DNA from: Streptomyces sp. NBC_00358
GTDB lineage: Bacteria; Actinomycetota; Actinomycetes; Streptomycetales; Streptomycetaceae
Direction of reading: 5' to 3'
Length of the DNA: 64,000 bases
Assembly (NCBI RefSeq): GCF_036099295.1
Contig: NZ_CP107976.1
Coordinates: forward strand, 7,006,001 to 7,070,000
The notes beneath the pieces are model-generated. The model was not told the DNA's origin, did not search any database, and worked only from the letters and a program-made list of their open reading frames with translations. Below are positions 51,805 through 59,743 of the stretch, piece after piece. Both the position numbers and the translations under genes were made by a program. How positions within the stretch are numbered: the stretch's first letter is position 1; each line of letters opens with the position of its first letter.

Positions 51805-52914
51805 ATGTCTCGTCGTACCGCTCTCGCCCTGAGTGCCACCCTGGCACTCGGCGCAGGCCTCGCCGTCCTCCCCACCCAGGCGCAGGCCGCCACCGTCGTC
51901 GTCTCCACCACCGCCCAACTGACCAGCGCCATCTCCAGTGCCACCGCCGGAACCGTCATCCAGGTGCGCGGCGGCACCTACTACCCGACGGCCACGCTCC
52001 AGTCGACGACCAACGGCACGTCCTCCTCGCCGGTCACGCTCACCGCGTACGGCTCCGAGACCGTGAAGATCGACGGATCCTCGCTCCCCTCGGGCTCCTG
52101 GATCTTCAAACTGACCGCCGACTACTGGAACGTCTCCAACATGACGTTCCAGAACTCCCCGGACAGCGCGGTCGTCTGCCAGTCCTGCACCGGCACCGTC
52201 TGGAACAACATCAAGACCATCGACGGCGGCGACTCCGGCTTCACGCTGACCGGCGACGGCACCGTCAACAACACGGTGAAGAACATCGACTCGTACGGCA
52301 ACTACGACGCCGCCACCCACGGCGAGAACGCGGACGGGGTCGCCGTGAAGTTCGGCTCGGGCACCGGCAATCTGATCACCGGGGCCCGCCTCTACAACAA
52401 CTCGGACGACGGCATCGACTTCTGGTCGTTCTCCTCGCCCGTCACCGTCGAACACTCCTGGTCCTTCGGCAACGGCAAGAACCGCTGGGGCGATTCGGCC
52501 TTCGCGGGCGACGGCAACGGCTACAAGCTGGGCGGCGACGGCGAGGTCGTCGCGCACGTCATCAACAACTCCGCGGCCTGGGACGACGCGGGCAACGGCT
52601 TCACCGAGAACTCCAACACCGGCGCCATCGTCATCAACCGCACCACCGCCTACGCCAACGGCAACTACGGGTACTACTTCGCCACCAGCTCCGCCAAGCT
52701 CGGCAAGAACCTTGCCGTGGGCAACGGCGCCTCGGTGTCCAAGGGTTCCTCGGTGACCTCGGCCGGCAACAACTGGGACTCCGGCATCTCCACCCCGTCG
52801 TTCGTGTCCACGGACGCGAGCACCACGTACAACGCCCGTTCGTCCAGCGGCGCGCTGCCCGCCACGACCTTCCTGACGACGGGCAGCAGCAGCATCGGCG
52901 CCACCATGAACTGA
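51805..52914 (+). CDS. secreted pectate lyase-like beta-helix protein (PL9 type)
   Basis: The 369-residue protein has a Sec signal (RTALALSATLALGAGLAVLPTQAQA) and a right-handed beta-helix of Asn/Ser-rich rungs with NSPDSAVVCQSC, HGENADGVAVKFGSGTGN, LYNNSDDGIDFWSFSSPVTVEHSWSFGNG and GDGNGYKLGGDGE. The NSDDGIDFW and GNGFKLG-like blocks are those of PL9 pectate lyases (PelL/Pel9A), where Asp residues bind Ca and a Lys acts as base. It is the last gene of the secreted pectin run and is followed by a terminator. Confidence 0.88.
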   Translation: MSRRTALALSATLALGAGLAVLPTQAQAATVVVSTTAQLTSAISSATAGTVIQVRGGTYYPTATLQSTTNGTSSSPVTLTAYGSETVKIDGSSLPSGSWIFKLTADYWNVSNMTFQNSPDSAVVCQSCTGTVWNNIKTIDGGDSGFTLTGDGTVNNTVKNIDSYGNYDAATHGENADGVAVKFGSGTGNLITGARLYNNSDDGIDFWSFSSPVTVEHSWSFGNGKNRWGDSAFAGDGNGYKLGGDGEVVAHVINNSAAWDDAGNGFTENSNTGAIVINRTTAYANGNYGYYFATSSAKLGKNLAVGNGASVSKGSSVTSAGNNWDSGISTPSFVSTDASTTYNARSSSGALPATTFLTTGSSSIGATMN

Positions 52915-52920
52915 CCGCCG

Positions 52921-52935
52921 CCCCGCAGGGCGGGG
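52921..52935 (+). terminator. short GC hairpin
   Basis: CCCCGC (52921-52926) and GCGGGG (52930-52935) with a 3-nt loop lie 7 nt after the PL9 stop. Confidence 0.55.
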
Positions 52936-52949
52936 ACTCAAAGAGTCCG

Positions 52950-53028
52950 GCGCGAGGCCCAAGTCGGCCGAAAAGTATGTATCGATCCGGCAAAAGGCCT
53001 CGCGCCCAAGGACGTTACGCGCGTAGAA
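52950..53028 (+). promoter_or_regulatory. leader with inverted repeat and TTACGCGCGTAGAA motif
   Basis: GCGCGAGGCC (52950-52959) and GGCCTCGCGC (52996-53005) are perfect 10-bp inverted arms 36 bp apart. TTACGCGCGTAGAA (53015-53028) follows, ending 7 nt before the phosphatase ATG. The latter motif, with its TACGCGCGTA palindrome, resembles the pair at 13376-13430. Confidence 0.5.
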
Positions 53029-53035
53029 ACCTGTC

Positions 53036-53830
53036 ATGCATAAGCCACTGCGCATCGCGGCCGTCGCCGCCACCTGTGTCGTCGCCGGTGCCGCCCTGTA
53101 CGGCACCGGCGTCGCCACCGCCGGTCAGTCGACGGCGAACTCGACGCACGAGCCTTACAACATCGGCGTCCTCGTCAAGGACATCGACACTTACTACGGC
53201 ACCACGGCCGACAGCAACGGGGTGTACCAGGCGTCCCCCGACAGCCCCTACGCCAAGGACCTGGCGCGCCTCGACGCCGCCGCGAAGCGGCACATCGACG
53301 AGGCGGCCCGCAAGGCCCACCACCGGCACGAGAAGGCCGCGGTCGTCTTCGACATCGACGACACGCTGCTGCTCTCGCTCGACTACGAGAAGAAGACCAA
53401 CTACACCTACAACTCGGCCTCCTGGGCGGCGTACGTCGCCCAGGCGGACCGCCCGGCCGTCTTCGGCAGCCCCGAACTCGTCGAGTACGCCGCGTCCAAG
53501 GGCGTCACCGTGTTCTACAACTCGGGCCTGAAGGAGTCGCAGCGCGTCTCCGCGGTCGACAACCTGAAGAAGATCGGTGTCGACGTCAACCTCGACGCCG
53601 AGCACATGTTCCTCAAGGACGCGGCCAACCCGCCCGCCTACCTGAGCGGTTGCGCCACCGTCACCGCCTGGAACTGCACGACCGTGCAGTACAAGGCCGG
53701 TACCCGCAAGCACATCGAGTCCCTCGGGTACGACATCGTCGCCAACTTCGGCGACCAGTACTCGGACCTCGACGGCGGCTACGCCGACAAGACCTACAAG
53801 CTCCCGAACCCCACGTACTTCGTGAGCTGA
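53036..53830 (+). CDS. secreted HAD-superfamily acid phosphatase
   Basis: The 264-residue protein has a signal (LRIAAVAATCVVAGAALYGTGVATA) and the class B/C acid-phosphatase HAD domain: VVFDIDDTLLLSLDYEK (nucleophile D106, D108), FYNSGLKESQ (motif II Ser), AGTRKHIESLGYDIVANFGDQYSDLDGGYADKTYKLPNPTY (motifs III and IV). Family members release phosphate from nucleotides or other monoesters outside the cell. It is a single-gene unit with a strong terminator and an unusual leader. Confidence 0.9.
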   Translation: MHKPLRIAAVAATCVVAGAALYGTGVATAGQSTANSTHEPYNIGVLVKDIDTYYGTTADSNGVYQASPDSPYAKDLARLDAAAKRHIDEAARKAHHRHEKAAVVFDIDDTLLLSLDYEKKTNYTYNSASWAAYVAQADRPAVFGSPELVEYAASKGVTVFYNSGLKESQRVSAVDNLKKIGVDVNLDAEHMFLKDAANPPAYLSGCATVTAWNCTTVQYKAGTRKHIESLGYDIVANFGDQYSDLDGGYADKTYKLPNPTYFVS

Positions 53831-53848
53831 CGCGTCCCCCCACGGGTG

Positions 53849-53882
53849 AACGCCCCCGCCGGTCGTCACCGGCGGGGGCGTT
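53849..53882 (+). terminator. strong hairpin terminator
   Basis: A perfect 15-bp stem (53849-53863 with 53868-53882) with a CGTC loop lies 18 nt after the phosphatase stop. Confidence 0.85.
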
Positions 53883-54022
53883 CCGCTGTCGGCCGAGGGG
53901 GGCTCAGGCCGACAGGCCCACACAATCGATGACGTCAAATACGAACGTGTGGTTGTTTCCGGGGTGCGATCGAATCTCCGGACCCCGGACCCGGACCCCG
54001 TCGTGGGCGAACACGGACAGGT

Positions 54023-54883
54023 CTATGAGCTGTCGGCGGTGCGGTCCGCGAAGTCACCTGCCACGGCGGGCCGTTCGCCGCCCTTCGTGGTCGCCGTCAC
54101 CGTGTAGCGGTCGTCCTTCGCGTCCCGGCCGCCGCGATCGTGGTCGTACTGGCCGGCGAAGACCCACTCGCCCGGCCAGACCGTGCGGCCCGGCTTGAGC
54201 GCCCAGGTGTAGACGAGGAAGCCGTCCCGTTCAGCGACCGTCGTCGCGAAGTCGCTCTCGGGCAGCGAACGCCAGGCGCCCGCTTCGTTCACCCCGCCGG
54301 TCTGCCTGACCTTCAACTCGACCTTCAAAGACGTGAGTCGGTCGTCGGTCCGCAGGGTGACATCGCTCTGTGCCCAGAAGTCGTTGCTGTGCGGGTCGAC
54401 CGTGCCGTCCGACCACAGCGGGCCTCGCACGGTGCTCCCGGCGGGCGGAGTCCTGGGCGCGGCGGTCGCGGTCGCCGTGGCAGTGGCCGAGGACGACGGA
54501 CCCGGCCCGCCGGACTCCTTCGGCGTTCCGGAGCTCCGGCCGGGGGCGGGGGTGACCGGTGCCCGGCCGGTCGGGTCCGGCGACGGGGCGGGGGTCGGCG
54601 GGACCGCGACGGTCTGCCGCGGTGCGGAGTCGTCCCTCACCGCCGAGGCGACCGCGTAACCGCCCAGCGCGAGGACGCCCGCGACCGCGACCGTGGCGCC
54701 GGCGACCCGGGCCCAGCCGGGCAGCGGCGGGCGGGCCGCATCCCTCCCGGTCCGCCGCTCACCGGCACCCGCCAGGCCGCGTTCCACCCGGGCCAGGATG
54801 CGCGCGCGGTCGGGCTCGTGCGCCCCGGCCGTCTCGCGCAGCCGGGCGCGCAGCTCGTCGTGCACGTCCCGAGCCTCTCTCAT
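54023..54883 (-). CDS. single-pass membrane protein, sigma partner
   Basis: The 286-residue protein has a cytosolic helical N-terminus (HDELRARLRETAGAHEPDRARILARVERGLAG), one transmembrane helix (about residues 60-79, VAGATVAVAGVLALGGYAVASAV), a long Pro/Ser/Thr linker with an ATATATAT run, and an extracytoplasmic beta-rich domain. It overlaps the sigma-factor gene by 4 bp and is probably its regulator. There is no ZAS motif. The arrangement repeats that at 4340-6105. Confidence 0.78.
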   Translation of the reverse strand: MREARDVHDELRARLRETAGAHEPDRARILARVERGLAGAGERRTGRDAARPPLPGWARVAGATVAVAGVLALGGYAVASAVRDDSAPRQTVAVPPTPAPSPDPTGRAPVTPAPGRSSGTPKESGGPGPSSSATATATATAAPRTPPAGSTVRGPLWSDGTVDPHSNDFWAQSDVTLRTDDRLTSLKVELKVRQTGGVNEAGAWRSLPESDFATTVAERDGFLVYTWALKPGRTVWPGEWVFAGQYDHDRGGRDAKDDRYTVTATTKGGERPAVAGDFADRTADSS

Positions 54884-55446
54884 CGGTCCCGTCCTCCGGC
54901 CCCGCCCGCGGGCAGCGCCCCCGCGTGCATCCGCACCGCCGCCCCGTCGGCGCCGAGCAGCCGCTTCAGTTCCGCCATGCCCTTGGACGTCTGGCTCTTC
55001 ACCGTACCCACGGAGATCCCGAGGGCGAGCGCGGTGTCCTTCTCCGAGAGATCGAAGGCGTGCCGCAGCACGACACAGGCGCGCTTGCGGAACGGCAGCC
55101 GGCGCAGCGCCTCCTGGACATCGACCGCGCCCGCCACGTCGGGGTTCTCGGTCCTGTCCGCGCGCTGCGACCAGAAGAGGGTGATCCGCCGGCGCTCGCG
55201 CACGGCCGCGCGGATCCGGGTGCGGGCGAGATGGGCGACCACCCCGCGCGCGTACGCCGCCGGACGGTCCGCCGCCCGCACCCGGTCCCAGCGGTGCCAC
55301 AGCGCGAGCAGCGCGTCGGCCGCCAGATCGTCGGCGGCGTCCGGCTCACCCGTCAACAGGTTGGCCAGGCGTGCCAGTTCGGCGTAGTGCCGTTCGAAGA
55401 AGGCGTGGAACTCCACGGAGGCGGCGTCGTCGACGACAGTGCCCAC
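54880..55446 (-). CDS. ECF RNA polymerase sigma factor, SigE family
   Basis: The 188-residue protein has region 2 (FHAFFERHYAELARLANLLTGEPDAADDLAADALLALWHRW) and region 4 (LRRLPFRKRACVVLRHAFDLSEKDTALALGISVGTVKSQTSKGMAELKRLL). The length and QTSKGMA tail are typical of SigE-type (SigE70) factors. It is coupled to the membrane-protein gene downstream. The 269-bp gap upstream (55447-55715), shared with the divergent purine permease, holds no visible gene. Confidence 0.9.
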   Translation of the reverse strand: MGTVVDDAASVEFHAFFERHYAELARLANLLTGEPDAADDLAADALLALWHRWDRVRAADRPAAYARGVVAHLARTRIRAAVRERRRITLFWSQRADRTENPDVAGAVDVQEALRRLPFRKRACVVLRHAFDLSEKDTALALGISVGTVKSQTSKGMAELKRLLGADGAAVRMHAGALPAGGAGGRDR

Positions 55447-55715
55447 GGGGTACCTCTCCTCGCTTCGGCTGTGGCACCGGTGCGGGTGCGGCGTATACGG
55501 CCCCTGCCACCGCTCCCCGGTGATTCACCCGTGGGGAAAGGGAGTTCCGGTGGGGCGGGGTGCGGAAGCGTACCAGCCGGTCGTGCGGGCCTTCGAACGA
55601 TGTATGGCAGGCCGAACTCGATTCCGTAACACGGGGAAAACCTGAAAGCAGTTGATCGGGGGAACAATCCAGCCAGCATCCGCACACCAGCACGCAGGCA
55701 ACGAGGAGAATCGCG

Positions 55716-57167
55716 ATGTCCGAAGCGCAGAAGGTCGACAACCGGCCAAGTGCCGCCCCACCGGCGGCAGGCGGGGTCGACGGCTTCTTCAAAATATCCG
55801 CCAGGGGCTCCACCTTCGGCCGGGAGATACGCGGCGGGTTCGCCACGTTCTTCACCATGGCGTACATCCTTGTCCTGAACCCCATCATCCTGGGCAGCGC
55901 CAAGGACAAGTTCGGGCACACCCTCGACACCGGCCAACTGGTCACCGCCACCGCACTGGTGGCGTGTGTCATGACCGTCATCATGGGCGTCGGCGGCAAC
56001 CTCCCGCTCGCCATCGCCGCGGGCCTCGGCCTCAACGCCGTCGTGGCCTTCCAGTTGGCGCCGCTGATGAGCTGGCCCGACGCGATGGGTCTGGTCGTCC
56101 TCGAAGGCGTCCTGATCTGCGTCCTGGTGCTCACCGGGCTCCGGGAAGCGATCATGAACGCGATCCCGCAGCAGATCAAGCAGGCCATCGGCGTCGGCAT
56201 CGGCCTGTTCATCGCCTTCATCGGCTTCGTGGACGCCGGGTTCGTCAGCCGTATCCCGGACATCGCGAACACCACCGTCCCCGTGCAGCTCGGTGCCGTG
56301 GGCCGCCTCACAGGCTGGCCCGTCCTCGTCTTCTGCCTCGGTGTCCTGCTGACCATCGCGCTGCTCGCCCGCAAGGTGAAGGGCGCGATCCTCATCAGCA
56401 TCGTGACGATGACCGTCGTCGCGATCGCCGTCAACGCCGTCGCCGACATCAAGAGCTGGGGCCTGACCAGCCCGAAGGTCCCGGACAAGATCGTCGACAC
56501 CCCGGACTTCGGGCTCATCGGTCACTTCAGCCTGTTCGGCGGCTTCGCCGAGGCGGGGGTGCTCACCGCGGTCCTGCTGGTCTTCACGCTGATCCTGTCG
56601 GACTTCTTCGACGCCATGGGAACCATCGTCGGGATCAGCGCCGAGGCCGGGCTGCTCGACGAGCAGGGGCAGGTGCCGGGCATCGGCCGGGTCCTGTTCA
56701 TCGACGGCGCCGCCGCCGTCGCGGGCGGTGTGGGCTCCGCCTCCTCCAACACCGCCTACATCGAGTCCGCGGCCGGTGTCGGCGAGGGTGCCCGCACCGG
56801 CTTCGCCAACCTGATCACCGGCGGCCTCTTCGGCCTCGCGCTCTTCCTCACCCCGCTGCTGACCATCGTCCCGCTCCAGGCCGCGGCGCCCGCGCTGATC
56901 GCGGTCGGGTTCCTGATGATGACCCACGTCAAGCACATCGACTGGGACGACTTCGAGATCGCGATCCCGGCGTTCCTGACCATCGTCGCGATGCCGTTCA
57001 CGTACTCCATCACCGACGGCATCGGTGCCGGATTCCTGGCCTACGTCGTCATCAAGACGGTGCTGGGGAAGGCGAAGGAGGTCAACTGGCTGCTGTGGGC
57101 CGTCTCGGCGCTGTTCCTGGTCTACTTCGCGATCGACCCGGTGGAACAGCTGCTCGGCGTGAAGTGA
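55716..57167 (+). CDS. purine permease, NCS2 AzgA subfamily
   Basis: The 483-residue protein has the AzgA-type layout: EIRGGFATFFTMAYILVLNPIIL, GNLPLAIAAGLGLNAVVAFQL, QIKQAIGVGIGLFIAFIGFVDAG, LSDFFDAMGTIVGISAEAGLLD (substrate-site Glu/Asp) and SNTAYIESAAGVGEGARTG. Such proteins are proton symporters for hypoxanthine, guanine or adenine across the inner membrane. The ATG at 55716 follows GAGGAG. It is a single-gene unit ending in a strong hairpin. Confidence 0.92.
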   Translation: MSEAQKVDNRPSAAPPAAGGVDGFFKISARGSTFGREIRGGFATFFTMAYILVLNPIILGSAKDKFGHTLDTGQLVTATALVACVMTVIMGVGGNLPLAIAAGLGLNAVVAFQLAPLMSWPDAMGLVVLEGVLICVLVLTGLREAIMNAIPQQIKQAIGVGIGLFIAFIGFVDAGFVSRIPDIANTTVPVQLGAVGRLTGWPVLVFCLGVLLTIALLARKVKGAILISIVTMTVVAIAVNAVADIKSWGLTSPKVPDKIVDTPDFGLIGHFSLFGGFAEAGVLTAVLLVFTLILSDFFDAMGTIVGISAEAGLLDEQGQVPGIGRVLFIDGAAAVAGGVGSASSNTAYIESAAGVGEGARTGFANLITGGLFGLALFLTPLLTIVPLQAAAPALIAVGFLMMTHVKHIDWDDFEIAIPAFLTIVAMPFTYSITDGIGAGFLAYVVIKTVLGKAKEVNWLLWAVSALFLVYFAIDPVEQLLGVK

Positions 57168-57233
57168 TCATCCGGCTCTCGTGAGGGGCGGCCCGTACGG
57201 GAAGTGACCGGCTCCACGTGCCGGAAACCGTAA

Positions 57234-57269
57234 GGGGCGGCCCCGCGCCGATCGGTGCGGGGCCGCCCC
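57234..57269. terminator. bidirectional terminator
   Basis: GGGGCGGCCCCGC (57234-57246) pairs perfectly with 57257-57269 over 13 bp with a 10-nt loop, between the convergent permease and penicillin-binding-protein genes. Confidence 0.85.
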
Positions 57270-57288
57270 CTGTACGAGCCGGTGTGCC

Positions 57289-58740
57289 TCAGTTCTTCAG
57301 GGCCGCCCGCATCATCGCCCTGGCGACCGGTGCCGCCAGTCCGTTGCCGCTGACCTCCGAGCGCGCCGCGTCCGACTGCTCGACCATCACCGCGACGGCG
57401 ACCTCCTTGCCGTTCGAGTCGGACTTCGCGTACGACGTGAACCAGGCGTACGGCGTCTTGCTGTTCTTCTCGCCGTGCTGGGCCGTGCCGGTCTTGCCGC
57501 CCACGGTCGCGCCGGGGATGAGCGCGTTCGTGCCCGTGCCCTTCTCGACGACCGTCTGCATCGCGGACCGGAGCTGCCGGGCCGTGTCCGAGCTGACGAT
57601 CTCCTTCGTGCCGGTGCTGTCGTCGTAGTTCCTCAGCACATCGCCGTTGGAGTCGCTGGTCTGCGACACCATGTGCGGCGAGACCAGCTTTCCGTCGTTG
57701 GCAATAGCGGCGGACACCATGGCCATCTGGAGCGGGGTCGCGGTGACGTCGTACTGTCCGATGCCGGTCAGCGCGGTGGACGACTTGTCCATGCCGGTCG
57801 GGTAGACGCTGGTGTACGCCCGCACCGGCACGTCCTGCGCCGTGTCGTTGAAGCCGAACTTCTCCGCCATCACCCTGACCTTGTCCTGGCCCAGGTCGAC
57901 GGCCATCTTCCCGAAGACGTTGTTGCAGGAGTACTGGAGCGCGACCCGGATCGAGGCGTTCTCGCACGGCGCGGACGCGCTCTCGTTCTTCAGGGCGGTC
58001 GTCGTCCCCGGCAGGGTGTACGGGTTCGGGCTGTCCGTCCTCGCGTCCACGTCCGCGTAGAGCCCGTCCTCCAGCGCGGCGGCGGCCACGACCAGCTTGA
58101 ACGTCGAGCCCGGCGGCAGCGGCTGCCGGAGCGCGCGGTTGACCAGCGGCTTGTCGGGGTCGCTGGTCAGCTTCTTCCAGAGGCTGTCGTTGCCCGCGCT
58201 GATCGCCGTCGGGTCGTACGAAGGGGTCGAGACGACCGCGAGGATCTTGCCGGTCTTCGGGTCGATCGCGACGGCCGCGCCCTTGTTGCCGCCGAGCGCC
58301 GCGTAGGCGGCCTTCTGCACGCCCGGGTCGATCGTCGTGATCACGTCACCGGGGTCGGCGCGCTTGTTGGCGAGGGAGTCCAGCGGGTTCTTCAGCCGGA
58401 GGTCCGTGCCGTCCAGCAGCTTCTGGTAGATGCCCTCCAGCTGGGTGGCCCCGTACACCTGCGAGCTGTAGCCGGTGACCGCCGAATACAGGCTGCCGTC
58501 CGTGTACGTCCGCTTGTACTTGAGGTCGCCCCCTGTCGTCTTCGCGGAACCGGTGATCGCGTCGCCGGCCACGATGATGTTCCCGAGCGGGTTCGCGTAC
58601 AGCGAGATCATGTTCCGTCGGTTGTTCTTGTCGTCCGCGAGTGCCCTGCCGTCGTAGAACTGCACCCACGTCGCCCTGACCAGCAGGGCGAGCACGAGCA
58701 GCAGTGTGAAGACGGCGGCACGCCTGATCGTCTTGTTCAT
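57289..58740 (-). CDS. class B penicillin-binding protein (PbpA-like)
   Basis: The 483-residue protein has a short cytosolic end, one membrane anchor (AAVFTLLLVLALLVRATWV), the NTF2/dimerisation part (RNMISLYANPLGNIIVAGD...) and a transpeptidase domain with STFK (S212-K215), SCN (S271-N273) and KTGT (K416-T419). It matches the shorter PbpA class B type, which cross-links peptidoglycan and usually works with a SEDS protein. No rodA/ftsW gene is adjacent, so this is a stand-alone paralogue. Confidence 0.92.
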   Translation of the reverse strand: MNKTIRRAAVFTLLLVLALLVRATWVQFYDGRALADDKNNRRNMISLYANPLGNIIVAGDAITGSAKTTGGDLKYKRTYTDGSLYSAVTGYSSQVYGATQLEGIYQKLLDGTDLRLKNPLDSLANKRADPGDVITTIDPGVQKAAYAALGGNKGAAVAIDPKTGKILAVVSTPSYDPTAISAGNDSLWKKLTSDPDKPLVNRALRQPLPPGSTFKLVVAAAALEDGLYADVDARTDSPNPYTLPGTTTALKNESASAPCENASIRVALQYSCNNVFGKMAVDLGQDKVRVMAEKFGFNDTAQDVPVRAYTSVYPTGMDKSSTALTGIGQYDVTATPLQMAMVSAAIANDGKLVSPHMVSQTSDSNGDVLRNYDDSTGTKEIVSSDTARQLRSAMQTVVEKGTGTNALIPGATVGGKTGTAQHGEKNSKTPYAWFTSYAKSDSNGKEVAVAVMVEQSDAARSEVSGNGLAAPVARAMMRAALKN

Positions 58741-58837
58741 CCCGCACAGAAGGACGAGCGATCAGGGGCGAATCGTTCCCGTCCGCCCGGTTTTCTCATG
58801 CATCCCTCATGGAGTCACCGGGCGGGCGGCTCGCCCG

Positions 58838-59611
58838 TCAGAGCCTGCGGGTGGCCAGCGTGAGGCGGTCGCGGGCGTCGAACAGGGCGTCCTTGACCAT
58901 CTGCTCGTGCGCGGGGGTGAGCCGGGCCACAGGCACCGAGCAGCTGATCGCGTCGCGGGCGGGCGTGCGGTACGGGATCGCCACACCGAAGCAGCGCAGT
59001 CCCAGCGTGTTCTCCTCGCGGTCCACCGCGAAGCCCTGCTCCCGCACCTGGCGCAGCTCCTCGATGAGCTTCTCCCGGTCGGTGATCGTGTGCTCGGTCA
59101 GCGCGGGGAGCGTCTCCGGCAGCAGTTTGCGGACCTGCTCGTCGGTGTGCGTGGCCAGCAGCGCCTTGCCGAGCGAGGTGGAGTGGGCGGGGAGCCGGCG
59201 GCCGACCCGGGTGAAGGGGCGCAGATAGTGCTGGGACTGCCGGGTGGCCAGATAGACGACGTTCGTGCCGTCCAGGCGCGCGAGGTGGATCGTCTCGGTG
59301 GTGTCGTCGGAGAGACGGTCGAGGGTGGGACGGGCCGCGGCGACCACTTCGTCACCGTCGATGTACGAGGTGCCGACGAGCAGCGCCCGGACGCCGATGC
59401 CGTACCGCGTACCCGTGGCGTCCGTCTCGACCCAGCCGAGCTCCACGAGCGTCCGAAGCAGCATGTAGAGGCTCGACTTGGGATATCCGACGGCTTCCTG
59501 GACCGCGGCCAGGGAGTGCATTCCGGGCCGGCCGGCGAAGTACTCCAGCAATTCCACGGTCCGCACCGCGGACTTGACCTGCGCCCCGCCGCCTGTCTCG
59601 CCTGCCGACAT
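58838..59611 (-). CDS. IclR-family transcriptional regulator
   Basis: The 257-residue protein has the IclR winged helix (KSAVRTVELLEYFAGRPGMHSLAAVQEAVGYPKSSLYMLLRTLVELGWVETDATGTRYGIG) and the GAF-like effector domain (RLDGTNVVYLATRQSQHYLRPFTRVGRRLPAHSTSLGKALLATHTDEQV, GFAVDREENTLGLRCFGVAIPYRTPARDAISCSVP). The start at 59611 has AAGGGG/AAGGG upstream; the in-frame ATG at 59665 has no site. It is divergent from the semialdehyde dehydrogenase and likely controls it in response to an organic acid of the uronate/arabinose routes. Confidence 0.88.
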   Translation of the reverse strand: MSAGETGGGAQVKSAVRTVELLEYFAGRPGMHSLAAVQEAVGYPKSSLYMLLRTLVELGWVETDATGTRYGIGVRALLVGTSYIDGDEVVAAARPTLDRLSDDTTETIHLARLDGTNVVYLATRQSQHYLRPFTRVGRRLPAHSTSLGKALLATHTDEQVRKLLPETLPALTEHTITDREKLIEELRQVREQGFAVDREENTLGLRCFGVAIPYRTPARDAISCSVPVARLTPAHEQMVKDALFDARDRLTLATRRL

Positions 59612-59675
59612 CGCCCTTGACCCCTTCGTTGGACGGGAAATAGTCTCCGACAGGAGATTCACCATCAGAGACAGC

Positions 59676-59691
59676 GTTCAGCATATCGAAC
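59676..59691. promoter_or_regulatory. candidate IclR operator
   Basis: GTTCAGCATATCGAAC has 4-bp inverted GTTC/GAAC arms around an AT-containing centre, in the region between the divergent regulator and dehydrogenase genes. A small TCTCC/GGAGA inverted repeat lies nearby at 59644-59657. Confidence 0.4.
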
Positions 59692-59743
59692 ACCCCTGGT
59701 GAGTGACACAAGAAATGTGGCATCACATCTGAAGGGACCCGCG

